Of a stretch of DNA of 64,000 nt, positions 1 through 8,009 are shown piece after piece. The stretch is from Nitrososphaerota archaeon (GTDB lineage: Archaea; Thermoproteota; Nitrososphaeria; Nitrososphaerales; Gagatemarchaeaceae), in contig JAPCJP010000007.1 in assembly GCA_027886885.1 (NCBI GenBank), forward strand, positions 1 through 64,000, given 5' to 3'. How positions within the stretch are numbered: position 1 is the stretch's first letter; every line of letters begins with the position of its first letter. Position numbers and translations under genes: made by a program. The notes below the pieces were generated by a model that was not told the origin of the DNA, ran no database searches, and saw only the letters and a list, made by a program, of their open reading frames with translations.

Positions 1-55
1 GCAGGGCTACTACAAGGACGGGGAGTCGGCCTACCTGATGGCGCAGCAGCTCTAG
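1..55 (+). CDS. 3' end of an unidentified gene (partial)
   Basis: The first 55 bases read as an open frame from base 2 that ends at TAG (53-55) and gives a C-terminus ending in YLMAQQL. Only 17 codons are visible, so no family can be named. It lies on the same strand as the DNA ligase that follows, about 70 bp upstream, so the two could share a transcript. That the frame is coding is an inference from strand and position. Confidence 0.4.
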   Translation, partial: QGYYKDGESAYLMAQQL

Positions 56-124
56 ACGGCCGCGCGGCCCGCAGAGCAATATAGGCCCGCGCCCAGCGCG
101 CGAAAGGCGAGATAGACGAAGGGC

Positions 125-1801
125 ACGGCGTTCCGAGACCTGGCAGAGACCTTAGAGAAGGTCCGCCTTACGAAGGGGAAGAACGAGAAGGTCTCGATCC
201 TGGCAGGGCTGCTCTCGCGCCTCAAGAGCGAGGACGAGGTGGAGTACGCCGCGCGCTTCGCGGCGGGCAGGACCACGAGGAAGGGGAGCGCGGAGGAGAC
301 CCAGGTCGGCTACTCGGCCTTGGTCGGCGTTCTCCGCGAGGTCACGGGCGTGACGCAGGAAGAGCTGAGCAAGAGCTACCTGAAGCACGGCGACCTGAGC
401 GAGTCGGTGGCCGAGTTCATCGGCCGAAGGAGGGAGGCCACGCTCTTCGACGGGGAGGAGGACCCGCTCACGATCCTCGACGTCGCATCCACCTTCGAGA
501 GGATGACCGAGGCCCAGGGCAAGGGGTCGACCGCGACGAAGAGGGAGCTGGTGAAGTCCCTCCTGCACAGGGGAGAGGGCGAGCTGGAAGCGAAGTACAT
601 CGTCAAGATACTCAGCAAGGAGATGCGGATCGGGCTCGTGGAGGGCCTGGTGGAGGAGGCCGTCGCGCAGGCCTTCGGCGGGGACGCGGGGCGCGAGACG
701 GTCAAGGAGGCCTACCTCATGCTCGGCGACATCGGGCTCCTCGCGCGCGAGGCGAAGTGCGGGAGGCTCGCCAACGTCAGGATAGAGCCGATGAGGCCGA
801 CCAACTTCATGCTCGCCGAGCCCATGGCCTCGGCAGAGGAGATATCCGCCTACTTCGAGGGGAGGGAGCTCTTCGCCGAGTACAAGTACGACGGGGTCCG
901 GGCGCAGGTCCACAAACTCGGCGGGGAGGTGAAGATCTTCTCGCGCCGCCTCGAGGAGATGACTAGGAGCTTCCCGGAGGTGGTGGATGCGGCGTCGCGC
1001 ATCCCGCACGACGTCGTCCTCGACGGCGAGATTGTCGCCTTCCGCGAGGGCGAGGGGCCGCTCTCGTTCCAGCTCATCCAGCGGAGGCTGAGGAGGGCGG
1101 ACGTCGAGGAGTCGAAGAGGATCGCCCCCATCCGCTACTTCTGCTTCGACATGCTCTACCTCGACGGCAGCCCGACCCACAGGGAGTCCTTCCGGGCGAG
1201 AAGGGCGCTCCTCTGGGGGGTGCTGAAGGGGACGAGCCTCCAGAGGGCAGACTCTAGGACGGTGCGCACCGCGGGCGAGATAGACGCGTTCTTCAGGGAG
1301 AGCAGGTCGCTCGGCTACGAGGGCCTCGTCCTCAAGGACCCCGAGAGCCCCTACACGCCCGGGAGGCGCGGGAGGTACTGGGCTAAGCTCAAGGAGGAGC
1401 TGGACACGCTCGACGTGGTCATGGTGGCGGCCGAGTTCGGGCACGGAAAGAGGGCGGGAAAGATAAGCGACTACACCTTCGCCGTGAGGGACGGCGACGG
1501 GCTCAAGGTGATTGGGAAGGCGTACTCTGGGCTAACCGACAAGGAGATCGACGAGATGATGGTTAGGATCAAGAGACTGACCGTCGGCGAGGCGGGGTTC
1601 AGGATGGCGGTCAGGCCCGAGATAGTCCTCGAGGTGGCATTCGACAGCATCCAGAAGAGCGAGAGACACGACAGCGGCTATGCACTCAGGTTCCCGAGGA
1701 TCAAGCGGGTGAGGGACGACAAGCAGGCGGGCGACATCGACACCCTCGAGAGGGTGAGGGAGATCTACGAGGGTCAGAAGGTCAAGGCGGACGCCGCGTA
1801 G
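125..1801 (+). CDS. lig: ATP-dependent DNA ligase, archaeal type
   Basis: Seals nicks in DNA in replication and repair using ATP, through a lysine-AMP intermediate. All nucleotidyltransferase motifs are visible: EYKYDG with the catalytic lysine codon at 884-886 (about residue 254), FSRRLEEMT, LDGEIVAF, FDMLYLDG, EGLVLKD and WAKLKEE, followed by an OB-fold tail. With the start at 125 the protein is about 558 residues, close to the usual archaeal length, and the conserved N-terminal helix (FRDLAETLEK) is included. The start is odd: the frame is open back to a TAG at 113-115 but has no ATG, GTG or TTG before the GTG at 239, which would remove about 38 conserved residues. ACG at 125 is the best-placed initiation codon; a sequence error is the alternative. 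The 3' end overlaps the convergent pilus ATPase gene by 28 bp. Identity is secure, start is not. Confidence 0.95.
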   Translation, partial: TAFRDLAETLEKVRLTKGKNEKVSILAGLLSRLKSEDEVEYAARFAAGRTTRKGSAEETQVGYSALVGVLREVTGVTQEELSKSYLKHGDLSESVAEFIGRRREATLFDGEEDPLTILDVASTFERMTEAQGKGSTATKRELVKSLLHRGEGELEAKYIVKILSKEMRIGLVEGLVEEAVAQAFGGDAGRETVKEAYLMLGDIGLLAREAKCGRLANVRIEPMRPTNFMLAEPMASAEEISAYFEGRELFAEYKYDGVRAQVHKLGGEVKIFSRRLEEMTRSFPEVVDAASRIPHDVVLDGEIVAFREGEGPLSFQLIQRRLRRADVEESKRIAPIRYFCFDMLYLDGSPTHRESFRARRALLWGVLKGTSLQRADSRTVRTAGEIDAFFRESRSLGYEGLVLKDPESPYTPGRRGRYWAKLKEELDTLDVVMVAAEFGHGKRAGKISDYTFAVRDGDGLKVIGKAYSGLTDKEIDEMMVRIKRLTVGEAGFRMAVRPEIVLEVAFDSIQKSERHDSGYALRFPRIKRVRDDKQAGDIDTLERVREIYEGQKVKADAA

Positions 1802-3345
1802 AACGCCCTCAGCTCCTTCGCCAACGACTCGTAGTCCGCGACTCCCCTCCCCACGAGCGCATCCAGGAAGACAGTCCTCCTCTCCAGCTCCCCAGAGATC
1901 TTCTTGGCCGAGTGGCCAAAGCCCTGTCCCCTCCTCCCGAGGCTCGCCGACCCTTCGCGCTGCGTCCCCTCCCCGTCGCGGAAGAAGACACCCGCCCAAG
2001 CGGCTCCCGGGCCCTCCGTCGAGGGCTCGACCACGCTCTGGACGAACCGGTGCCCTCCCTGGCCCCTCACCATGAACACGACCGCGTCTATCAGGCCGAG
2101 GGAGCTCTGCGCGACGGATAGGGGCGGCTGGGTCAGTCTGGTCGTCAGCCCCTCGGGGTTCGAGGCGTGGAACGTGGTGAGGCACCCGGTCCCGGTGGCG
2201 GCCGCCTGGAAGAGTGCCTGCACCTCCTCCCCCCTCGACTCGCCGAGGACCACAAAGTCTGGCCTCTCCCTCAGGCTCAGCTTGACGAGGTCGAAGAGCG
2301 TGACGTCTCCGCCGCTCGTGCCGTGGGAGTACCGCGTGTGCAAGGGCTTCCAGCCGCCCTGCGGAAGGGTAATCTCCCGCGTGTCCTCGATCGAGAGCAC
2401 CTTCCAGTTCGGGTTGAGGACCGTCGCGAGGGCGTTGAGAAGGGTGGTCTTGCCGGAGGCGGTTACGCCCGCTATTATCACGAAACCCTTCATCTCGAGG
2501 AGGAGCCAGAGGTGCGCGGCGAGCCCCGAGTCGAGCGTCCCCGAGCGGATAAGCTCCGACACTGTGTAGGGAGTCGCGCGTAGCTTCCTGATGCTGAAGG
2601 AGCTCCCAAGGGACGTGACCTCCTTCCCCCATGTGGCGGCGAGGCGGTAGCCCTCCGGGAGGACGCAGTCTACGACGGGAGAGTACACTGAGAGCGAGCG
2701 CCCCGAACGCTGGACGAGCCTCGCGACTATGCGGTTGAGCTCGTCCGAGTCGCGGAAGACGATGTTGCTCTCGAGCCACCCGTGGGAGTTGTACCGCTTG
2801 TGCCACACCTTTGCAGGCCTCCCCGGGCCTTCGCACGAGACATCCTCCAGCTCCGGGTCCCTCAGCAGAGGGTCGACGAGCGAGTAGCCGAGGATCTCGC
2901 GCATCAGGTAGTGAGTTACGGCCTTGGCCTCCTCCTGCTGTTCAGGCGAGCGACCCTCGAGGAAGCCCGCCCTCCTGAGCTCAGCGAAGAGGTACCCCAG
3001 CGGGTCGACGGAAATGACAGGCGAGGGAGCGAGCCACGTGGAGAGGGAGTCGATGGCCTCCGCGACGGTCCCCGCGATGTCCGGCCTCACATAGGGCTCC
3101 TTCACGAGGTATAGCCCCTTCCCGCGGTCGTCGTAGACGTAGACCGCGAAGCTAGACCTGTAGGGAGCTCCGCCCGCGGACCGGAGCTCATAGTCCACGA
3201 CGTAGTTCTCGACGAGGAGTCCTCCTCGCGGGGGCTCGAAGGGTATTCCTTGGAGCCCGGCCCCCGCTTCATAGCGAGCGCCCGCCCTCGCGCGAGCAAG
3301 GCGCGCCAACCCGCTAAACCGAGTAGTCCAGGCTCTTGGTTCCAA
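1774..3345 (-). CDS. Type IV pilus/archaellum-type secretion ATPase (FlaI/GspE/TadA family)
   Basis: Cytoplasmic hexameric ATPase that powers assembly of a type IV pilus-like filament. The 523-residue product carries Walker A GVTASGKTT (about 293-301), the Asp box IEDTRE (about 319-324), a Walker B region VVLGESRGEE (about 365-374) and the His box TTFHAS (about 390-395), in FlaI/GspE order. It is the last gene of a five-gene minus-strand run (membrane platform, three pilins, ATPase). The start is uncertain: TTG at 3345 overlaps the preceding pilin gene by 32 bp, and a second in-frame TTG lies at 3309. Its stop lies inside the convergent ligase gene. The absence of FlaH, FlaF and FlaG nearby favours a pilus over an archaellum. 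Confidence 0.92.
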   Translation of the reverse strand: MEPRAWTTRFSGLARLARARAGARYEAGAGLQGIPFEPPRGGLLVENYVVDYELRSAGGAPYRSSFAVYVYDDRGKGLYLVKEPYVRPDIAGTVAEAIDSLSTWLAPSPVISVDPLGYLFAELRRAGFLEGRSPEQQEEAKAVTHYLMREILGYSLVDPLLRDPELEDVSCEGPGRPAKVWHKRYNSHGWLESNIVFRDSDELNRIVARLVQRSGRSLSVYSPVVDCVLPEGYRLAATWGKEVTSLGSSFSIRKLRATPYTVSELIRSGTLDSGLAAHLWLLLEMKGFVIIAGVTASGKTTLLNALATVLNPNWKVLSIEDTREITLPQGGWKPLHTRYSHGTSGGDVTLFDLVKLSLRERPDFVVLGESRGEEVQALFQAAATGTGCLTTFHASNPEGLTTRLTQPPLSVAQSSLGLIDAVVFMVRGQGGHRFVQSVVEPSTEGPGAAWAGVFFRDGEGTQREGSASLGRRGQGFGHSAKKISGELERRTVFLDALVGRGVADYESLAKELRAFYAASALTF

Positions 3346-3720
3346 ATACTATGCTCACTTCGCCGTGGATGTCGGGAGGCACCGAAATCGCGCAAACCTT
3401 GCCGGGCTGAAGCACCCCTGAACAGGTCGAGGACCAGCTGACGAGCCCGCCGTCCAGGTACGCAGCCGAGAGTGTCCCCTGCACCCAGCCATAATCGTAC
3501 ACCCATGCGTACGACCCGGTCGAGTTCGACTGGACCGAGACGAGTGCGAGGAGGAGGCCTTCCTCCCTGGCCACCCCCTGCGAGCTCGAGGAGAGGAGGC
3601 TCCCTGAGCTCCTGATAGAGCCGAGGGCGACGGCCCCCACCGCTCCGAGGAGTGCGATCGTGACCATCAGGATCGCGAGCGACGAGACGACCTCGCTGAC
3701 GCCGGCCCTGCGTCGCTCAA
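3314..3720 (-). CDS. Pilin-like secreted/membrane protein, probable frameshift near its start
   Basis: The clean open frame starts at ATG 3667 and gives 117 residues, but that frame continues upstream without a stop and encodes RRRAGVSEV followed by a hydrophobic stretch, the layout of an archaeal class III pilin signal. No ATG, GTG or TTG lies in that frame upstream. A TTG at 3720-3718 overlaps the stop of the preceding pilin (TTGA, as the preceding pilin does with its own neighbour) but is out of frame by one base. One extra base around 3704-3710, for example in the GGG run, would join it to the signal (SDAG-AGVSEV). The gene is therefore either frameshifted or affected by a one-base sequencing deletion. 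The rest is a short, serine-rich extracellular-type domain with two cysteines. Probably a minor pilin of the locus. Confidence 0.7.
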
Positions 3721-4367
3721 ACCGAGACGTCGTCTAGCCCTCCACTCGATGTTATCAGAAGGCTGTGTGCGCCGCCGCCGCTCGGGACGTAGACGGTGAA
3801 CGCCGTGCCGGAGAGGCTCCCCTCAATCGGGATGGATGAGACAAGGGCCGACGCGGCGCTCCACTGCGTAGGGACGGTCTGCCCGCCCGGAAGCGTGACG
3901 ACGCAAGAGGTCCCGTCCTGGACCATCACCTCCTGCCAGCCCGAGTTGACGTTCACAGACTCACCCCATGTCCCCGAGACCCACGACCTTCCGTTGGTGG
4001 ACACCTCCAGCGTGCCCGCCTGGGGGGCGAGGACCGCGAAGAACGTGGTCACCCCTGCCCCGCACAGCGAAGACGTGGTGGAGTAAGCTGACCCGTTGAA
4101 CTCCAAGACGCCCGTCGTAGAGCTCGCGGCGTCCAGGCTCAGCGAGGAGAGCGTAGTCTCCGCTGAGGAGTTGACCTCCAGGAGCTCAATGGACGGGCTC
4201 CCGCCGATGTCGGTCTGTCCGTTGACGAAGAGAGAGGACGGCTCGACGTGGGATTCGCGCTTCAGCCCCGCGTAGACTACGGACGCCAGCGATAGCGAAA
4301 TCACCACGAGCACGATGGTGGCCTCGTACTGGGCTATCGCCCCGCGGCTCCTGATCAAGGCGCTCAA
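3717..4367 (-). CDS. Pilin-like protein with class III signal
   Basis: The 216-residue product begins with a short basic leader (LIRSRG), a likely prepilin-peptidase site after the glycine, and a hydrophobic stretch of about 20 residues (roughly 12-33) that would form the pilin core helix. The rest is a Ser/Thr/Gly-rich beta-type domain expected outside the cell, with two cysteines that could pair. The start is TTG at 4367, overlapping the upstream pilin stop as TTGA, which suggests translational coupling. It sits between two other pilin-like genes in the pilus operon. Whether it is a major or minor subunit cannot be told. Confidence 0.8.
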   Translation of the reverse strand: MSALIRSRGAIAQYEATIVLVVISLSLASVVYAGLKRESHVEPSSLFVNGQTDIGGSPSIELLEVNSSAETTLSSLSLDAASSTTGVLEFNGSAYSTTSSLCGAGVTTFFAVLAPQAGTLEVSTNGRSWVSGTWGESVNVNSGWQEVMVQDGTSCVVTLPGGQTVPTQWSAASALVSSIPIEGSLSGTAFTVYVPSGGGAHSLLITSSGGLDDVSV

Positions 4368-4822
4368 GCCTGTATGTTGAACGCCTTGGCGACCTGGTCC
4401 CCGACCACGGTCAGAGTGAACGTCGAGAATGTGGGGACCCGGAAGTTGGTCTTGACCTGGGCGGTCAGCGAGTCTCCTGGCTGCATGGTCGCGCCGCCTG
4501 ACGAGGTCGAGATGATGGTGACGTTGTCGCCCGCCTTGAAGACGTCCGTTCGTGTGCCGTAGTTAACGTCTATCGAGAGAAGGGTTACGGGGACGTTCCC
4601 GTCGTTCTTGATGTCTAGCGTCATCGTCTCGCCGTCCGGGGAGACGTTGGTGTCCAGCAAGGTGACCGAAGGGTCCTTCACCTCGGAGACGACCATCTGC
4701 CGGAACGTCGTGTAGAGAATCCCGCCTATCATCAGTGTAATCACTACCAATATCACCGTCGCCAGGAACGGGCTGATGCCCGCCCTGCCCCGAGCGCCGT
4801 AGCTGTTGAAGTTCATCCCCAT
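4364..4822 (-). CDS. Archaeal type IV pilin (likely major or first pilin)
   Basis: Filament subunit precursor of 152 residues. The leader holds RGRAGISP followed by a hydrophobic helix (LATVILVVITLMIGG), the standard archaeal pilin signal recognised by the class III peptidase encoded nearby at 6527. The mature part has a DUF1628-like beta-sandwich look (NDGNVPVTL, QPGDSLTAQV). Two start codons are possible, ATG 4822 and ATG 4816. A TATA-like box at 4836-4845 is about 25 nt upstream of 4816, which favours a leaderless message starting there. The gene begins 37 bp after the TadC/FlaJ-like gene and overlaps the next pilin gene by 4 bp. Confidence 0.85.
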   Translation of the reverse strand: MGMNFNSYGARGRAGISPFLATVILVVITLMIGGILYTTFRQMVVSEVKDPSVTLLDTNVSPDGETMTLDIKNDGNVPVTLLSIDVNYGTRTDVFKAGDNVTIISTSSGGATMQPGDSLTAQVKTNFRVPTFSTFTLTVVGDQVAKAFNIQA

Positions 4823-4835
4823 TGAAGACGCCTGA

Positions 4836-4845
4836 GATATTTAAT
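4836..4845 (-). promoter_or_regulatory. TATA-like box ahead of the pilin gene
   Basis: On the minus strand this reads ATTAAATATC, an A/T-rich archaeal TATA-like element in a very GC-rich region. It lies about 24-26 nt upstream of the ATG at 4816, as expected for a leaderless transcript. It would let the pilins be transcribed separately from, and more strongly than, the membrane platform gene upstream. Inferred from sequence and spacing only. Confidence 0.5.
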
Positions 4846-4858
4846 CGCCCACCGTGTC

Positions 4859-6475
4859 TCAGACGACGCCGAACGCCACGAGGGAGACCAGGGTCGAGGC
4901 CATCAAGATGGGGAGGGCAATTTCGTGCCTGACCGTCTGGGTGAGCATCTTTGAGAGGAGCACCCCCGACAGGACCGACACCGTCGAGACGGAGAGGATG
5001 AGGGAGGCCTGCGATGACTGGACGGCAAAGATGGGGAGGCCGACAGGCGCGCTCTGCTGCGCGAACCCAGCTAGGAACGTTATCGCGGCGACCGAGATGA
5101 CCGGGACGATGGCCCCGATGAGCATGAACGGGATCATCGACTGGGTCACGCTCTTCCTGGCGTCCGCAACGCGCCTGAAGAGTGTGGAGAGCTCCTCGAG
5201 GTGCTCGAAGCCCGCGCCGGTCTCGAAGGCGATTGATAGGATCCCAAAGCCCAACCTGACCAGCCACGACGGGTGGGTGACCCTGCGCTGAGCCTCCGTG
5301 GGCGTAAGGCCGAGCCTGGTCGACTGGTAGAAGGTGAGCACCGGCTCCTTTATCGAAGTGAACGACTCCGCTCCCGCGCTAAGCTTCGAGAGAGCCTCCG
5401 GGAGGCTCACCCCAGCCTTGCTCTCCTCGGCAAGGTCGTGGAGCATCGCACTGACCTCCTCCTCCCCTCTCCTGATCGTGGAGTAGTGTTTCCTTGTCTC
5501 GTAGAAGCCAAGGACGGAGATGCAGAGTGGGACCAGGATGTACTCGCGGGCGCCGAGGAACCCTGCCTCGAACGCGGCCGTCGAGGCTGCCCATCCAGCG
5601 AGGGAGACCGCAAGCCAAATGCCCGACGGCGGCCGGTCGTAGACCACCGGCTGTATCGCGTCCGTCAGGACGAGGAATACGACTGCCGCCACCGCGAGCA
5701 GGGCGAAAGAGGCGAGGAAGAGGTAGGAGGATGTGAAACCAGAGATGGTCGCCCCCACCATTTCCAGGCCCACTGGGAAGAGCGCGAGCAGGATGAATGT
5801 GACCTCCGCGAGGGAGCCGACCGAGACGCTGAACGCCGACCAAGACTGCTCGAGCTTCTGTATCTGGAACGAGGCCTCTTGGCGGACGAACTCGGAAACG
5901 TCCTTCCCGGTGGCGAGGGTCTTGAGGAACCCTTGGACGAAGGCCCGAACTCGGGGGCTCGGGTGCCCGGCGAAGGCCTTCTCCGCGACGCCCATCGGGG
6001 ACTCCGGGACGAATGCGTCGTCCCTCGCGAGAATCTCCCCTTCCTTCGCGAACGCAGGGAATACCCGGGAGCCGATGGCCGTGACCCGCTTGAACCCCTC
6101 CTGAAGAGTGGGGTTCGCCTCGTGGACGAAGACAGAGAGGGTCATGAGGAAGAAGGGGAGCTCGGCGTCGGCCGCTCTCCTCCTCGAGTTCGCGCGAGAG
6201 ACGAGGACGACAAAAGGCATCGCTTGCAAGACGCCGAGTGCCACAACGATCAGGCCCGCCTGGACGACCGGAAAGACGAGGAGCGCGAAAGCCTCGGCGG
6301 GCGCGGGGAGGACGAGCATCGAGACGACGAAGCGGGCGTAGGTCCTCGGCGAGACGAACATGCTCGCGGCCGACAGCATCGGGGCGAGCCTGGTCTGAAG
6401 CCTCGCGGCCACTCCCGGAAGCGGGCAGAGGGAAGCTAGGCGCTGCAGGAGCAGCTCAGGCGTGGGCCTCTCCAT
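4859..6475 (-). CDS. Type IV pilus inner-membrane platform protein (TadC/FlaJ/GspF family)
   Basis: Polytopic membrane protein of 538 residues that would anchor the assembly ATPase and pass pilin subunits into the filament. It has two halves typical of archaeal FlaJ/TadC proteins, each with a cytoplasmic helical T2SSF-type domain (around residues 105-230 and 330-460) followed by strongly hydrophobic helices; the N-terminal part adds further membrane segments (about 60-95). The start ATG at 6475 is about 25 nt from the A/T-rich element at 6496-6503, consistent with a leaderless message. It is the first gene of the pilus operon, followed by three pilins and the ATPase, and is divergent from the prepilin peptidase. 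Confidence 0.88.
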   Translation of the reverse strand: MERPTPELLLQRLASLCPLPGVAARLQTRLAPMLSAASMFVSPRTYARFVVSMLVLPAPAEAFALLVFPVVQAGLIVVALGVLQAMPFVVLVSRANSRRRAADAELPFFLMTLSVFVHEANPTLQEGFKRVTAIGSRVFPAFAKEGEILARDDAFVPESPMGVAEKAFAGHPSPRVRAFVQGFLKTLATGKDVSEFVRQEASFQIQKLEQSWSAFSVSVGSLAEVTFILLALFPVGLEMVGATISGFTSSYLFLASFALLAVAAVVFLVLTDAIQPVVYDRPPSGIWLAVSLAGWAASTAAFEAGFLGAREYILVPLCISVLGFYETRKHYSTIRRGEEEVSAMLHDLAEESKAGVSLPEALSKLSAGAESFTSIKEPVLTFYQSTRLGLTPTEAQRRVTHPSWLVRLGFGILSIAFETGAGFEHLEELSTLFRRVADARKSVTQSMIPFMLIGAIVPVISVAAITFLAGFAQQSAPVGLPIFAVQSSQASLILSVSTVSVLSGVLLSKMLTQTVRHEIALPILMASTLVSLVAFGVV

Positions 6476-6495
6476 CGCCCTTTAGGGTAGCGGTG

Positions 6496-6503
6496 CTTAA
6501 AAA
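6496..6503. promoter_or_regulatory. TATA-like element shared by two divergent genes
   Basis: The 51-bp gap between the divergent starts at 6475 and 6527 contains one A/T-rich block, CTTAAAAA on the plus strand and TTTTTAAG on the minus strand. Its centre is about 27 nt from the plus-strand GTG and about 25 nt from the minus-strand ATG, the archaeal TATA distance for leaderless transcripts in both directions. It may serve both promoters and keep peptidase and pilus genes co-regulated. Confidence 0.5.
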
Positions 6504-6526
6504 CGGCACCAGAGTCTCGGAGCGGC

Positions 6527-7147
6527 GTGTACTACCAGCTGCTAATGCTGGCGTCCTTCCTGCTCGCCGGGTACCAGGACGCGCGAGAGCGGCTGGTCTC
6601 GGACTACTATTGGATCCCAGGGATAATCGCCGCCGTCCTTGCCGTGGCCTTCCTTCCCTCGATGGACTTTGTGCTCATCGCGAGGATAACCCTGATCGGG
6701 GTGCTCGCGTTCGGCTTTGCATGGTTCGGCTTCATCGGGCAGGCGGACGCGATTGCGCTCACCCTGATCTCGTCCGACCCGACGCCGTACGCACCCATCC
6801 CAGTCCTTCTCGCGACCGGCGTGGTGGCGATCGTGCACATACTATACCTCTACGCGAAGGGAACGGCGAGGAAGTCGCACCTGATCACCCTCGAAGAGTT
6901 CAGGACGCAGGCCAAGTGGATACCGAAGGCGCTGGTCGTGGACGGGGTGCGGCGGGAGATCACGAACGACGTCAACGTCTCTAGGGAGCTGGCGGAGGAG
7001 CACGCAAAGTCTGGCCCGGAGGACGCCAAGACCATGGTCGAGGTGCAGTACGGGGTGCCCCAGGTCACCTACATCGCGGCGGGCTTCGTGGCATACGTGG
7101 TCTACCTTGCGATATTCCAGCCCGGGCTCCTGACGGCCCACCCTTGA
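6527..7147 (+). CDS. Archaeal prepilin/preflagellin peptidase (A24 aspartic protease, FlaK/PibD type)
   Basis: Membrane aspartic protease that removes the short basic leader from pilin precursors. The 206-residue product has the two expected catalytic aspartates: D18 in GYQDARERLVSD at the end of the first helix, and D74 in GQADA, a variant of the GxGD motif. Several hydrophobic segments are visible, including one at the C-terminus, with a cytoplasmic loop of about 60 residues between (roughly 110-175). Starts at GTG 6527, about 27 nt after the TATA-like block, so probably leaderless. Divergent from the pilus operon whose three pilins are its likely substrates. Confidence 0.9.
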   Translation: MYYQLLMLASFLLAGYQDARERLVSDYYWIPGIIAAVLAVAFLPSMDFVLIARITLIGVLAFGFAWFGFIGQADAIALTLISSDPTPYAPIPVLLATGVVAIVHILYLYAKGTARKSHLITLEEFRTQAKWIPKALVVDGVRREITNDVNVSRELAEEHAKSGPEDAKTMVEVQYGVPQVTYIAAGFVAYVVYLAIFQPGLLTAHP

Positions 7148-7205
7148 CTTGTGAGGCAAGAGTATTATGCCCACCACGGGGGGCCGGGCCTAACGATAGC
7201 GCACC

Positions 7206-8009
7206 ATGGTAAACTGGGAGTCGATACTCAAGGAGGCTGGCGAGCAGGTCCAGAGCGTCTCGGACAACCTCAAAGGTAGGCAGAGCGGCCTGGAGGCGCA
7301 GGGTCAGGGGGCGGGCGGCGACATCACGATGAAGGTCGACGCCGACGCGGAGAAGGGCATCATGGACCTCGTGCGTGGTCAGGTGGAGGACGTCAGGTTC
7401 GTGACTGAGGAAGCGGGGGTCGTCGGCCCGCCGGGCGCGACCTGGACGGTGATCATCGACCCGATAGACGGCTCAGCCAACTACGCGAGGGGGCTGCCCT
7501 TCTACTGCACGTCAATCGCGGTGCTAGACGGGCCCTCCCTGGAGGACGCCAAGTATGGCATGGTCCGCAACCTCATCAGCGAGGAGACGTACTTCGCCGA
7601 GAGGGGGAAAGGGGCGGAGAGGGACGGGACGCCCGTAAGGACATCCAAGGCCAGGAATCTCAAGGACTCGTGCGTGGGGATAGACATGTCGAAGGCGCCG
7701 CGAGCCACGGTCGAGAGGCTCGTCCCCCTCATCGCGGCTGTGAGGAAGCCGGCGCACTTCGGGGCGAACGCGCTTGAGCAGGCCTTCCTCGCCGACGGCA
7801 AGGTGGACGCCTTCGTCGACATCCGGGACAGGATGAGGGTGGTCGACTTCGCCGCGGGCTACCTCATCGCGAAGGAGGCGGGAGCGGTGATGTCCGACCC
7901 CTCGGGGAAGCCGGTGAACACGAAGGTCTCGCTCGAGGAGAAGTTCAACGTGGTCGCGTCGTGCAACGCCACGCTGCAGGAGAAGATCCTGAAGCTGCTC
8001 AACCCTTGA
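7206..8009 (+). CDS. Inositol monophosphatase/fructose-1,6-bisphosphatase family phosphatase
   Basis: Mg-dependent sugar- or inositol-phosphate phosphatase of 267 residues. Metal-site motifs are present: TEEAG (about 67-71), DPIDGSANYARG (about 85-96) and the C-terminal RVVDFAAG, equivalent to WDxAAG. In archaea the family can act as inositol monophosphatase, fructose bisphosphatase or both; the sequence alone does not decide. It starts at ATG 7206, 59 bp after the peptidase gene. Its end overlaps by 11 bp with a convergent HAD-phosphatase gene. Confidence 0.9.
   Translation: MVNWESILKEAGEQVQSVSDNLKGRQSGLEAQGQGAGGDITMKVDADAEKGIMDLVRGQVEDVRFVTEEAGVVGPPGATWTVIIDPIDGSANYARGLPFYCTSIAVLDGPSLEDAKYGMVRNLISEETYFAERGKGAERDGTPVRTSKARNLKDSCVGIDMSKAPRATVERLVPLIAAVRKPAHFGANALEQAFLADGKVDAFVDIRDRMRVVDFAAGYLIAKEAGAVMSDPSGKPVNTKVSLEEKFNVVASCNATLQEKILKLLNP

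Noticed and set aside
152-1444. Long open frame antisense to DNA ligase
   Set aside because: Arises from GC-rich codon bias on the other strand; composition is Arg/Leu/Pro/Glu-rich with no family motif, and the ligase frame is certain.
5273-6439. Long open frame antisense to the TadC/FlaJ-like gene
   Set aside because: Highly charged Arg/Glu/Asp-rich composition with no motif; shadow of a clear membrane-protein gene. The same applies to long antisense or alternate frames at 1532-2836, 9732-10430 and 12037-13065.
1774-6475. Complete archaellum operon
   Set aside because: No FlaF, FlaG, FlaH or flagellin cluster; only ATPase, platform and pilins, so called a type IV pilus locus.
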